Of a DNA stretch of 21,920 nt, positions 1 through 5,469 are shown piece by piece. This DNA is from a virus. A program made the translations under genes and the position numbers. The DNA is taken from the IMG/VR virus record IMGVR_UViG_3300048686_000566, positions 1 to 21,920 of that record; one strand, written 5' to 3'. The notes beneath the pieces were generated by a model, which made no database searches, was not told the origin of the DNA, and was given only the letters and a program-made list of their open reading frames with translations. Each line of letters starts with the position of its first letter. The first letter of the stretch is position 1.

Positions 1-48
1 TCTTTATACGTTCTCTTGTGCATGATTACTAGTTTGACTTTCTGGTTA

Positions 49-129
49 TTAGTACCCTTCCATTATAGCCTTCTTTGCGGCTGCCATGACGTTATTCCAC
101 TTTCTAACAGCGTCTGTGTAGTAAGGAGG
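49..129 (-). pseudogene. In-frame C-terminal remnant beyond the Gly-X array
   Basis: The last array unit (130-159) ends at an amber codon. The same reading frame continues open for 26 codons to a TAA at 49-51. The peptide starts PPYYTDAVRKW and ends KKAIMEGY; it has a mixed, amphipathic composition unlike the Gly-X repeats and looks like the true C-terminal end of a protein. No start codon with a Shine-Dalgarno site is obvious inside it. It may be the tail of an ancestral longer gene cut off by the amber codon, or be made by readthrough. TAG appears to be an ordinary stop elsewhere here (5922-5924, 8528-8530), so general recoding is unlikely. Function unknown. Confidence 0.35.
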
Positions 130-159
130 CTAGTTGCCTCGAATTAGTTGCTCTTGCAT
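130..159 (-). CDS. Terminal, truncated unit of the Gly-X array (9 aa)
   Basis: This is a seventh copy of the unit start, with the same upstream AGAGGATATAGT ribosome-binding segment. It reads MQEQLIRGN and then stops at TAG before any Gly-X repeat. It overlaps the end of the 144-455 gene by 16 nt, exactly like the full units. It is either a decayed unit or the start of a former full gene whose remnant lies at 49-129. The peptide itself is probably not functional. Confidence 0.35.
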   Translation of the reverse strand: MQEQLIRGN

Positions 160-455
160 ACTATATCCTCTTCTCCATAGCCATAGCAATAGCCGTAGCC
201 AGAGCCATCTCCATCGCCATCTCCATCGCCATCTCCATCGCCATAGCCATCTCCGTCGCCATAGCCATATCCAGAGCCATAGCCATCTCCATAGCCACAG
301 CCAAAGCCATAGCCATCTCCGTCGCCATAGCCATATCCAGAGCCATCGCCATCTCCATAGCCACAGCCAAAGCCAAAGCCATAGCCATCGCCATAGCCAT
401 AGCCACAGCCACAGCCGTCGCGGATCATTTCGCCACGAATTAGTTGCTCTTGCAT
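144..455 (-). CDS. Gly-X repeat protein, array unit 6
   Basis: A 103-residue protein: leader MQEQLIRGEMIRDG, about 80 residues of strict Gly-X alternation (X mostly Y, D, S, F or C), and tail EEDIVCKSN. The start is chosen because AGAGGA lies 6 nt upstream of the ATG and the same leader begins the other units. Third positions of the Gly codons vary (GGC, GGA) while Gly is kept, which supports this frame over the other open frames of the repeat. It has no signal peptide or membrane segment. I do not recognise the function; by composition it could be a surface or structural filament, a condensate-forming protein or an adhesin. Confidence 0.6.
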   Translation of the reverse strand: MQEQLIRGEMIRDGCGCGYGYGDGYGFGFGCGYGDGDGSGYGYGDGDGYGFGCGYGDGYGSGYGYGDGDGYGDGDGDGDGDGDGSGYGYCYGYGEEDIVCKSN

Positions 456-532
456 ACTATATCCTCTTCTCCATCGCCATAGCCATCGCCATAGCCCTCA
501 CCATTTTTAGTCATTTTACCTCGAATGAGCAT
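440..532 (-). CDS. Mini Gly-X unit of the array, unit 5 (30 aa)
   Basis: A 30-residue unit whose leader MLIRGKMTKNG is a shortened form of the common one. It is followed by only about four Gly-X dipeptides and the standard tail EEDIVCKSN. The ribosome-binding segment AGAGGATAT precedes the ATG. It overlaps the preceding unit by 22 nt and the next by 16 nt. It looks like a unit that lost most of its hexanucleotide repeats by slippage or recombination while keeping both junctions, so the frame and coupling are intact. Confidence 0.5.
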   Translation of the reverse strand: MLIRGKMTKNGEGYGDGYGDGEEDIVCKSN

Positions 533-825
533 ATATCCTCTTTTCCATAGCCAGAGCCAAAGCCACGGCCATAGCCAGAGCCACGGCCATAGCCAGAGCC
601 ATAGCCAGAGCCACAGCCGTAGCCGTGACCATAGCCATAGCCATCGCCATAGCCAGAGCCAGAGCCGTAGCCTTCGCCAAAACCAAAGCCATAGCAATAG
701 CCATAGCCATCGCCAGAGCCATAGCCATCTCCATCGCCATAGCCATAGCCATAGCCGTCGCCATAGCCATAGCCATAGCCATAGCCGTCGCGGATCATTT
801 CGCCACGAATTAGTTGCTCTTGCAT
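511..825 (-). CDS. Gly-X repeat protein, array unit 4
   Basis: A 104-residue protein with leader MQEQLIRGEMIRDG and a long Gly-X tract (GY, GD, GS, plus GF, GE, GH, GC and GR). Its tail GKEDICSFEVK differs from the other units because the next unit has a different start region. The stop TGA at 511-513 lies inside the start region of the 440-532 unit. AGAGGATATAGT precedes the ATG. Same unknown function as the other units. Confidence 0.6.
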   Translation of the reverse strand: MQEQLIRGEMIRDGYGYGYGYGDGYGYGYGDGDGYGSGDGYGYCYGFGFGEGYGSGSGYGDGYGYGHGYGCGSGYGSGYGRGSGYGRGFGSGYGKEDICSFEVK

Positions 826-1109
826 ACTATATCCTTCTCTGCATCGACATCGCCATCGCCAAAGCCACGGCCATCGCCATAGCCACGGCCATAGCCAGAG
901 CCAGAGCCATAGCCACAGCCGTAGCCGTGGTCATAGACAGAGCCATAGCCATCGCCATAGCCATAGCCATAGCCATAGCAATAGCCATAGCCAGAGCCAG
1001 AGCCATAGCCATCTCCATCGCCATAGCCATAGCCAAAGCCAGAGCCATCGCCATAGCCATATCCGTCGCCTTTGCGACTCATTTTGCCACGGATCAGTTG
1101 CTCTTGCAT
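810..1109 (-). CDS. Gly-X repeat protein, array unit 3
   Basis: A 99-residue unit with leader MQEQLIRGKMSRKG, a Gly-X tract and a tail ending KDIVCKSN. The Shine-Dalgarno segment before the ATG is AGGATATAGT. Its leader is encoded with CTG ATC, where units 2, 4 and 6 use CTA ATT. That change is silent here and also keeps a stop codon (TGA for TAA) for the gene upstream. Two odd dipeptides (GSVYDHGYG) break the strict alternation near the middle. No known domain. Confidence 0.6.
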   Translation of the reverse strand: MQEQLIRGKMSRKGDGYGYGDGSGFGYGYGDGDGYGSGSGYGYCYGYGYGYGDGYGSVYDHGYGCGYGSGSGYGRGYGDGRGFGDGDVDAEKDIVCKSN

Positions 1110-1363
1110 ACTATATCCTGCTCTGCATCGCCATCGCCATCGCCAAAGCCACGGCCATAGCCATCGCCATAGCCATCTCCGTCGCCATAGCCACAGCCAT
1201 AGCCATAGCCATAGCCAGAGCCATAGCCATAGCCATAGCCCAAGCCATCGCCATAGCCATAGCCATAGCCAGAGCTATAGCCACGGCCATAACCATAGCC
1301 ATAGCAATAGCCATAGCCATCGCCTTTACGGCTCATTTCGCCACGAATTAGTTGCTCTTGCAT
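1094..1363 (-). CDS. Gly-X repeat protein, array unit 2
   Basis: An 89-residue unit with leader MQEQLIRGEMSRKG, then a Gly-Tyr-dominated tract and a tail ending QDIVCKSN. It ends with TGA at 1094-1096, inside the next unit's start region. AAGGATATAGT precedes the ATG. It is the unit richest in tyrosine, so if the protein assembles through aromatic stacking or Tyr cross-linking it should be informative. Function unknown. Confidence 0.6.
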   Translation of the reverse strand: MQEQLIRGEMSRKGDGYGYCYGYGYGRGYSSGYGYGYGDGLGYGYGYGSGYGYGYGCGYGDGDGYGDGYGRGFGDGDGDAEQDIVCKSN

Positions 1364-1632
1364 ACTATATCCTTTTCTCCATCGCCATAGCCATCGCCAT
1401 AGCCATCGCCATCGCTATCGCCATCGCCATCGCTATCGCCAAAGCCATAGCCGTCGCCAAAGCCATAGCCAGAGCCAGAGCCATCTCGATCGCCATAGCC
1501 ATAGCCATCGCCAAAGCCATCTCCATCGCCATAGCCATCTCCATCGCCATAGCCATCTCCATCGCCATAGCCATAGCCGTCGCCAAAACCATAGCCAGAG
1601 CCAGAGCCAAAGCCATAGCCTTCACGGCTCAT
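1348..1632 (-). CDS. Gly-X repeat protein, array unit 1 (start uncertain)
   Basis: The first Gly-X tract of the array, directly after the DUF6948 gene. It ends with the common tail KDIVCKSN. Its frame is open upstream to a GTG at 1693-1695, but the segment LEQLIRGEM matches the leader of the other units without their start MQ. The annotated start is the ATG at 1630-1632, 12 nt downstream of the DUF6948 stop, so reinitiation is likely. A -1 frameshift near the end of DUF6948 would also put ribosomes in this frame. Start choice is uncertain; the Gly-X frame is well supported. Confidence 0.5.
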   Translation of the reverse strand: MSREGYGFGSGSGYGFGDGYGYGDGDGYGDGDGYGDGDGFGDGYGYGDRDGSGSGYGFGDGYGFGDSDGDGDSDGDGYGDGYGDGEKDIVCKSN

Positions 1633-1643
1633 CTCGCCACGGA

Positions 1644-1952
1644 TCAGTTGCTCCAAGGAGCCTTTTCCCAAGCAGCAACAGCAGCATCGCTGCACAGCGC
1701 GACTGCGGTCACGTTGCGGACGACGATATCCGCCTTAGGCCCGATACGGCATCCGCTCGACGGACCAGTCGCTGCGAGACCAAAGCAGCCCTTGACGTCG
1801 GCACTCCAGTAAATGCACATTCGTGCATCCTTGAGCGTGATCGTGTCGCCGCTGTAGTCCTTCGTGTAACCGAAGAAAACGCCCCTGTGTGACGTGGTAA
1901 TGATAACGGGAACCATCTTGTTAACTGCCTTCTTAACGATTTTCTTAGCCAT
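1644..1952 (-). CDS. DUF6948-type phage protein
   Basis: A 102-residue protein. After a Lys-rich start (MAKKIVKKAV) it has the pattern I associate with DUF6948: RGVFFGYT, a run ending ARMCIYWSADVKGCFGLA, TGPSSGCRIGP, a TAVAL strand and the ending AVAAWEKAPW. The role of the family is unknown to me; it is common in phages. The start is supported by AAAAAGGATTTAAAC before the ATG. Its last codons overlap the frame that continues into the Gly-X array, so it is translationally linked to the array and may form an N-terminal partner or fusion with it. Confidence 0.7.
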   Translation of the reverse strand: MAKKIVKKAVNKMVPVIITTSHRGVFFGYTKDYSGDTITLKDARMCIYWSADVKGCFGLAATGPSSGCRIGPKADIVVRNVTAVALCSDAAVAAWEKAPWSN

Positions 1953-1976
1953 GTTTAAATCCTTTTTTGTTAGTTG

Positions 1977-2336
1977 TTAATTGTAGAATTCCAAGTTGTA
2001 CCCATGACGATTAAACAGCTCTTTGAGATCTTTCTCTCGATCTTCGTCGGAGCACATAGCATCGTCATTGATCACCATAGCTTCTAGAGCTAATGTGTTG
2101 TTTACGAGATTACCGTAATCAGGAAACGAAAAACGGATCTCAGTTAATATCGAGGGCTTCTTGTAGAACTTCTTAGGTTCTCTCAAACTTTCGAGATCAT
2201 CCCAAGAACACTTGGTGGTTTGGTGAATAACGTGCCCCAAGCAGCACCCAGCCTGTCGATCAGCGCACCAGAGGCTATTCTCAACGGTAGACATGCCGCG
2301 CAACCACTTCTTACGATCAATGCGGAAAGTTTTCAT
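1977..2336 (-). CDS. Conserved phage protein of unknown function
   Basis: A 119-residue soluble protein. It begins KTFRIDRKKWLRG, contains a Cys-rich stretch (CADRQAGCCLG), and near the end has VINDDAMCSDEDRE followed by a charged helix. The FRIDR-WLRG opening and the IND(D) plus acidic helix near the C-terminus recur in small phage proteins I have seen only as hypothetical. The start overlaps the upstream stop as ATGA, and AAGG lies 8-9 nt upstream, so it is coupled to 2333-2611. No catalytic motif is apparent. Confidence 0.6.
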   Translation of the reverse strand: MKTFRIDRKKWLRGMSTVENSLWCADRQAGCCLGHVIHQTTKCSWDDLESLREPKKFYKKPSILTEIRFSFPDYGNLVNNTLALEAMVINDDAMCSDEDREKDLKELFNRHGYNLEFYN

Positions 2337-2611
2337 TGTGTAACCTTGTTGGTTTGAGCCTTTTCGATCAGCATGATTTCATAGAGAATGTAAGACGAGA
2401 TACGCTGCATATTGAGAGCGATGTTCTTGGCATCCTCCAGAGAGAACGCCATGATGCGCGTCTCATGTGTATCATTATACCGCTCCTTGGACCGAGTTTC
2501 AAGATAAATCGACAAATACTCGAAAGTTTCGTCAGGCTTGGTCATAACATGGCAGGTCATGTTAAACTTGTTGTCCTTGCTGACGTTGATTTCAAAACGA
2601 GTGTCAGTCAT
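2333..2611 (-). CDS. Small hypothetical protein
   Basis: A 92-residue protein with no recognised family. The N-terminal half looks like beta strands (FEINVSKDNKFNMTCHVMTK) and the C-terminal half has helices (EDAKNIALNMQRISSYILYEIML). It starts within an ATGA overlap with the upstream gene and ends in an ATGA overlap with the downstream gene. The reverse-strand frame over the same bases is a shadow, since only the minus frame fits the chain of overlapping starts and stops. Confidence 0.55.
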   Translation of the reverse strand: MTDTRFEINVSKDNKFNMTCHVMTKPDETFEYLSIYLETRSKERYNDTHETRIMAFSLEDAKNIALNMQRISSYILYEIMLIEKAQTNKVTQ

Positions 2612-2805
2612 TGTGCTTGCTCCACAGAATAGTTTTCTACGTCGGGTTTACTGATGTTACGGAGACAGAAAAACATATTAGTAGCATCGAATTCGATCTT
2701 GTCAGTAAGTTCTTCTTGAACTCGCTCCCAATGCTGCTTTGTATCAGTCCATTGGTTCTGATCGAACTCCCAGCTATAAGTAATTTGTACTTTAACCTTG
2801 GTCAT
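2608..2805 (-). CDS. Small hypothetical protein
   Basis: A 65-residue protein beginning MTKVKVQITYSWEFD. I choose the ATG at 2803-2805, which lies within the last codons of the DUF4406 gene (14-nt overlap). An in-frame ATG at 2815-2817 would add MIPL and cannot be excluded. Unknown family; strand-rich start, helical middle, no cysteine pair or membrane segment. It ends with TGA in an ATGA overlap with the next gene. Confidence 0.5.
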   Translation of the reverse strand: MTKVKVQITYSWEFDQNQWTDTKQHWERVQEELTDKIEFDATNMFFCLRNISKPDVENYSVEQAQ

Positions 2806-3127
2806 GAGTGGGATCATCCAAAGAATCTTCGTAATGAATGCTCATGCCAAGCTGTTCTGCGATATACTTCTCCAGAGTAGCGCCCTTACTTTTAGACCAG
2901 CCCTGAAGCATCATAATGGAATCGCACTTCATAAGTTGAACGATACCATCCCTCATGTAATCCTCCCAAGTACCTCTCTTAGGGTTCAGCGTAGGATTAT
3001 AGACATCGAACCCTTTCTTTTCAAGGATATTGTACATATTGGAGAAATGATCCATTACCTCCTGATGCTCGCGTCCTGTAATGGGTCCGCTGATGTAAAC
3101 AGAGTGCTTGCCAGAGTAACCAGTCAT
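2792..3127 (-). CDS. DUF4406, nucleoside 2-deoxyribosyltransferase-like protein
   Basis: A 111-residue protein with the DUF4406 pattern: YISGPITG at residues 11-18, a conserved NP before a W..YMR helix, CDSIMMLQGW, then SKGATLEKYIAEQLG. The fold is related to nucleoside 2-deoxyribosyltransferases (Rossmann-like), which points to a nucleotide or nucleoside-sugar substrate, but activity has not generally been shown. Phages often keep such genes among nucleotide-metabolism genes. The start overlaps the sigma-like gene's stop as ATGA. Confidence 0.8.
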   Translation of the reverse strand: MTGYSGKHSVYISGPITGREHQEVMDHFSNMYNILEKKGFDVYNPTLNPKRGTWEDYMRDGIVQLMKCDSIMMLQGWSKSKGATLEKYIAEQLGMSIHYEDSLDDPTHDQG

Positions 3128-3684
3128 ACGAGTGTATTTCCAATCTTATTACCAATTTGTTCTAGAATCTCACTAACCTTGTTCCAAGACATATTCGAGT
3201 CCTTGGCGAGAGCATTGATGTTAATCATACCAGAGGGCTTGATGTATTCAGGATCCTCAAGAATAAGGGTAACGATCTGCATCTGCTCGTCGTTCAAAAC
3301 ACAAGGAAGCTCCTCAAGGAATACCGAAGTCTCTGGAGAACCCACAGAGGGGTCTGCCTTGTGAAGAACTTCTTCATTGTCGGAAATGTCAACAGTATTT
3401 CGGGTGATGTTGAACTTTTTAGTGATCTTAGCTCCCTTACTGTTTTTGATGTTCCAGAGGCAGGTTTTGAGATACTTGTCGAATCCTTTGCTGCCCCAGA
3501 ACTCGTCAAACGTAAGATTCTCCTTCTTTTCATAACCGCGAATAGCTTCCATAGCTGCCATCCAAATGTCTTGAGTGTTATCTTCGTGAGACGAGATGGC
3601 AGCGTCACCCGAAATCCAATGTCCAATCTTGTGAATGAGCTTACCGTACTTCTGTTCGATAAGGTTGAATTGTTGTTGATTCAT
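3124..3684 (-). CDS. Sigma-factor-like protein of phage type
   Basis: A 186-residue protein. Residues about 10-80 resemble sigma70 region 2: LIHKIGHWISGDAAIS, then an acidic DNTQDIW followed by MAAMEAIRGYEKK and FDKYLKTCLWNIKNSKGAKITKK. The C-terminal ~45 residues (after EELPCVLNDEQMQIVTLIL) could form a region-4-like helix-turn-helix. This layout is like the small divergent sigma factors large phages use for late transcription, but similarity is limited, so the call is tentative. AAGGAG lies 16 nt before the ATG with a GAGTG/CACTC hairpin between that would bring it nearer. It lies in the operon that starts at 4224. Confidence 0.5.
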   Translation of the reverse strand: MNQQQFNLIEQKYGKLIHKIGHWISGDAAISSHEDNTQDIWMAAMEAIRGYEKKENLTFDEFWGSKGFDKYLKTCLWNIKNSKGAKITKKFNITRNTVDISDNEEVLHKADPSVGSPETSVFLEELPCVLNDEQMQIVTLILEDPEYIKPSGMININALAKDSNMSWNKVSEILEQIGNKIGNTLV

Positions 3685-3697
3685 GGCGAGTGTTGTA

Positions 3698-4072
3698 TCA
3701 CTCCTTGGGCTGAGTATCTACGGTATTCTTGGAATTCGGCTTCACAGTATATCCTCGCTCTTGGAGGATACCCGCGAGCGTATCACTTTCCATATCCTTG
3801 AGAAGATCAGAGACATGGAGAGAAACTGCCTGACTAGCAGCAGATAGCAGAGCGAAGATATCCTTGCCCTTGATATCCCAATTCTCTGCAACAATTTCGT
3901 GAAGCATAGCATTGGCTGCATCTTCGAGAGATCGGTAGAACTTGTCGGGGTTCTTCCACTTGGACTGCTTCACCTGTCCAGCGAATCGACCGCGTTCCAC
4001 AATATCTCCACCGTCCTGCCACTCTTGAATGGCCCAATTGTGTGCATCAGCACGAATGATTCGTCGCTTCAC
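3698..4072 (-). CDS. Conserved phage protein of unknown function
   Basis: A 124-residue protein starting at a GTG that overlaps the upstream stop as GTGA. The N-terminal part (RADAHNWAIQEWQDGGDIVERGRFAGQ, then KWKNPDKFYRSLEDAANAML) is a pattern I recognise from many phage hypothetical proteins, where the tryptophans and the GRFAGQ segment are conserved. The C-terminal half is a predicted helical region ending in a polar tail. Function unknown. Transcribed from the promoter near 4232-4260. Confidence 0.6.
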   Translation of the reverse strand: MKRRIIRADAHNWAIQEWQDGGDIVERGRFAGQVKQSKWKNPDKFYRSLEDAANAMLHEIVAENWDIKGKDIFALLSAASQAVSLHVSDLLKDMESDTLAGILQERGYTVKPNSKNTVDTQPKE

Positions 4073-4224
4073 TTTTGCTCCTTGGCACAGGTTTCACAAA
4101 GCACAGCAGACTCACCGACGTTGGCGGATTGGATAGCCTTGGTGAGAGAGGCAACCCAGACGCACGGGAGGAACGTGATGTTCTTCGCGCAATCGTCACA
4201 GTAGCGTTGTGTCGTGTTCTTCAT
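4069..4224 (-). CDS. Small zinc-ribbon protein (51 aa)
   Basis: A 51-residue gene with two CxxC pairs, C9-C12 (YCDDC) and C43-C46 (LCETC), plus C21; a likely treble-clef or zinc-ribbon. It is the first gene after a strong sigma70-type promoter whose -10 box ends 7 nt before its ATG, and no Shine-Dalgarno site is present, so its message may be nearly leaderless. Its stop TGA overlaps the GTG start of 3698-4072 by 4 nt, which supports it being a real gene. It may bind nucleic acid or a protein; nothing more can be inferred. Confidence 0.65.
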   Translation of the reverse strand: MKNTTQRYCDDCAKNITFLPCVWVASLTKAIQSANVGESAVLCETCAKEQK

Positions 4225-4231
4225 GGCGCGT

Positions 4232-4260
4232 ATTATACCATGTATTATCGGCTAGGTCAA
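4232..4260 (-). promoter_or_regulatory. Sigma70-type promoter for the 4224-130 operon
   Basis: On the minus strand TTGACC (4260-4255), a 17-nt spacer, and TATAAT (4237-4232) with an extended -10 TGG. The predicted start of transcription falls at about 4225, at the ATG at 4224. It serves a run of overlapping genes ending in the Gly-X array. The -35 overlaps the stop codon of the upstream 36-residue gene. Confidence 0.8.
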
Positions 4261-4367
4261 GGGGTATCTTTAGAAAATTTGGAGATTTTTATGTGTTTCA
4301 TTAGTGAAAAGAGGGACCAGACGATCACTCCCGCACACAAAATTAACACAGCAAGGTCTAGAATCAT
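4257..4367 (-). CDS. Small membrane protein (36 aa)
   Basis: A 36-residue gene whose ATG overlaps the stop of 4364-4846 as ATGA. Residues about 2-22 (ILDLAVLILCAGVIVWSLF) form a single transmembrane helix; the rest is a basic tail (KHIKISKFSKDTP), so the C-terminus probably faces the cytoplasm. It could be a small regulator of the envelope or of lysis, but there is no specific signature. Its stop codon lies within the -35 box of the next promoter. Confidence 0.5.
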   Translation of the reverse strand: MILDLAVLILCAGVIVWSLFSLMKHIKISKFSKDTP

Positions 4368-4846
4368 GCGGTCCACCATTCGGGCTTCTTAGCATTGGGC
4401 CACTCCCACTTCGCAAATCCAGCCTTGGCTCCCTTGTAGTATGCTCGGTATGCTTCTACCGCATCAGCACGCTTATACTCGTCGGGCATAGCTTGGGCAA
4501 ACGGGGTCAAACCCTTGCTAGGCATACCTACGGGAACCGTACCAAGGATGCTTGCAAGTTTTTTCCAAGATTCGTGAGTCTTGTTACGACGCATCACGAA
4601 TTCCAGATTGAGGTTATTGAACAGGTGCCAAGCCCATTCGTAGTTAGCCACAGATTCACGAATCCAGATGGTGCAAGGGTGGTTAACGTGAGCTTTTTTG
4701 TAAACCAGAGCAGCTTCTGGAGTATTATAAATATGATGGGCAGTAGACATCATCTGAGCAGTCTCAAGAATCATCTTGGGAACGTGCTTATCACAATGCA
4801 TCTGCGCTGCAATCTTAGGATCTTTGTCCAAAATGAAGATGTTCAT
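4364..4846 (-). CDS. Conserved phage protein, weakly like pyrimidine-dimer DNA glycosylase family
   Basis: A 160-residue protein opening MNIFILDKDPKIAAQMHCDKH, then VPKMILETAQMMSTAHHIY, HPCTIWIRESVANYEWAWHLF, and later AMPDEYKRADAVEAYRAYY ending KPEWW. This pattern is shared by many phage proteins that are sometimes annotated as pyrimidine-dimer glycosylase (T4 DenV-like); I judge that link weak. The conserved HCDKH..K and W.R.S..NY residues suggest an enzyme. It follows a TTGAAA/TATTAT promoter with the ATG 7 nt after the -10 box and no clear Shine-Dalgarno site. Confidence 0.55.
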   Translation of the reverse strand: MNIFILDKDPKIAAQMHCDKHVPKMILETAQMMSTAHHIYNTPEAALVYKKAHVNHPCTIWIRESVANYEWAWHLFNNLNLEFVMRRNKTHESWKKLASILGTVPVGMPSKGLTPFAQAMPDEYKRADAVEAYRAYYKGAKAGFAKWEWPNAKKPEWWTA

Positions 4847-4853
4847 GCCCTAC

Positions 4854-4882
4854 ATAATAGCATGGGTTACGCCCGTTTTCAA
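4854..4882 (-). promoter_or_regulatory. Sigma70-type promoter for 4364-4846
   Basis: TTGAAA (4882-4877), a 17-nt spacer and TATTAT (4859-4854) with an extended -10 TGC. The ATG of the gene begins at 4846, 7 nt after the -10 box, so transcription should start at or within a base of the start codon. The geometry is identical to the promoter at 4232-4260. Confidence 0.7.
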
Positions 4883-4923
4883 TTAAAAAATAAAATATTA
4901 TGCGAATTAAGAAGGAGCCAATC

Positions 4924-5469
4924 GTGCCATTAAAAGCAGGAACTAGCGATAAAGCTGTATCAGCAAATATCCTAGAATTAATTAAATCAGGACGCCCACG
5001 AAAGCAAGCAGTAGCCATAGCTTTAAGCGCAAAAAGAAAAGCAAAGAGAAGGAACACTATGAAAGAATCATTATTTACTTCATATAAGAACCTTGGCTTG
5101 GTAATGGAAAGATGCTGGGCTGGTTATAGATCGGTTAAAGGCAAGAAAGCCTATTCAAAAGGGTCTTGCGTTAAAGAATCAGAACAAGTATCCGAAGAGG
5201 GTTTACACGCTTGGTTCTCTAAATCTAAATCTAATGATGGCAAAAAGGGGTGGGTACAAGTAGTTTCTGGTAAGCCTTGCGCTCGTCAGGAAGGACAAAA
5301 ATCTACTCCAAAGTGTGTATCATCCGCAAAGAGGGCTTCTATGTCCAAGTCTAAACGCTTGTCAGCGCAAAGAAGAAAACGTCAAGCGGATCCAAACCAA
5401 CCACAAAAAAGTGGTGCTGCTAAACCTACATATGTTCCAACAGATAAACCAAAAAGGAATGTCAAATGA
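4924..5469 (+). CDS. Basic protein with DUF5872-type C-terminal region
   Basis: A 181-residue protein starting at a GTG preceded by AAGAAGGAGCCAATC; an upstream ATG at 4900 lacks a Shine-Dalgarno site, and the N-terminus MPLKAGTSDKAVSANI fits a common phage/bacterial family. Residues about 1-45 form that small domain (ISANI..LIKSGRPRKQAVAIAL). The C-terminal ~75 residues match the segment I know as DUF5872: GLHAWF, CARQEGQ, PKCVSSAKRASMSKSKRLSA, RRKRQADPNQPQKSGAAKPTYV. The protein is strongly basic. Such proteins occur in large phages and algal viruses with no established function; a nucleic-acid or virion role is plausible. Confidence 0.65.
   Translation: MPLKAGTSDKAVSANILELIKSGRPRKQAVAIALSAKRKAKRRNTMKESLFTSYKNLGLVMERCWAGYRSVKGKKAYSKGSCVKESEQVSEEGLHAWFSKSKSNDGKKGWVQVVSGKPCARQEGQKSTPKCVSSAKRASMSKSKRLSAQRRKRQADPNQPQKSGAAKPTYVPTDKPKRNVK

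Larger units (their letters stand above)
160..1632. repeat. Degenerate hexanucleotide repeat tract in about 300-bp higher-order units
   Basis: The plus strand shows endless GCCATA, GCCATC and GCCAGA-type hexamers; on the minus strand these are GGN NNT codon pairs. The hexamer tracts are divided by a conserved junction of about 50-60 bp carrying the end of one open frame, a Shine-Dalgarno site and the start of the next. Junctions lie near 440-460, 511-540 (variant), 810-835, 1094-1120 and 1348-1375, with a last one near 144-170. Because the repeat is a multiple of three and lacks stop triplets, long spurious frames exist on both strands. Confidence 0.85.

Noticed and set aside
130-132. Genome-wide recoding of TAG
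   Set aside because: TAG ends at least two normal genes here (5466-5924 and 7541-8530) at sensible places, and no suppressor tRNA with anticodon CTA is among the seven tRNAs.
161-1625. Minus-strand Met-Ala repeat frames
   Set aside because: Same repeat in another frame. No Shine-Dalgarno segments, and base variation is not silent in this frame.
1-1640. CRISPR array
   Set aside because: The tract is short hexamers coding Gly-X with long unit spacing; there are no fixed repeats with unique spacers and no cas genes.
134-1812. Long plus-strand frames rich in His/Ser or Ala/Ile across the repeat
   Set aside because: They arise because the hexanucleotide repeat has no stop triplets in several frames. 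They lack ribosome-binding sites and a repeated start/stop architecture, unlike the minus Gly-X frames.
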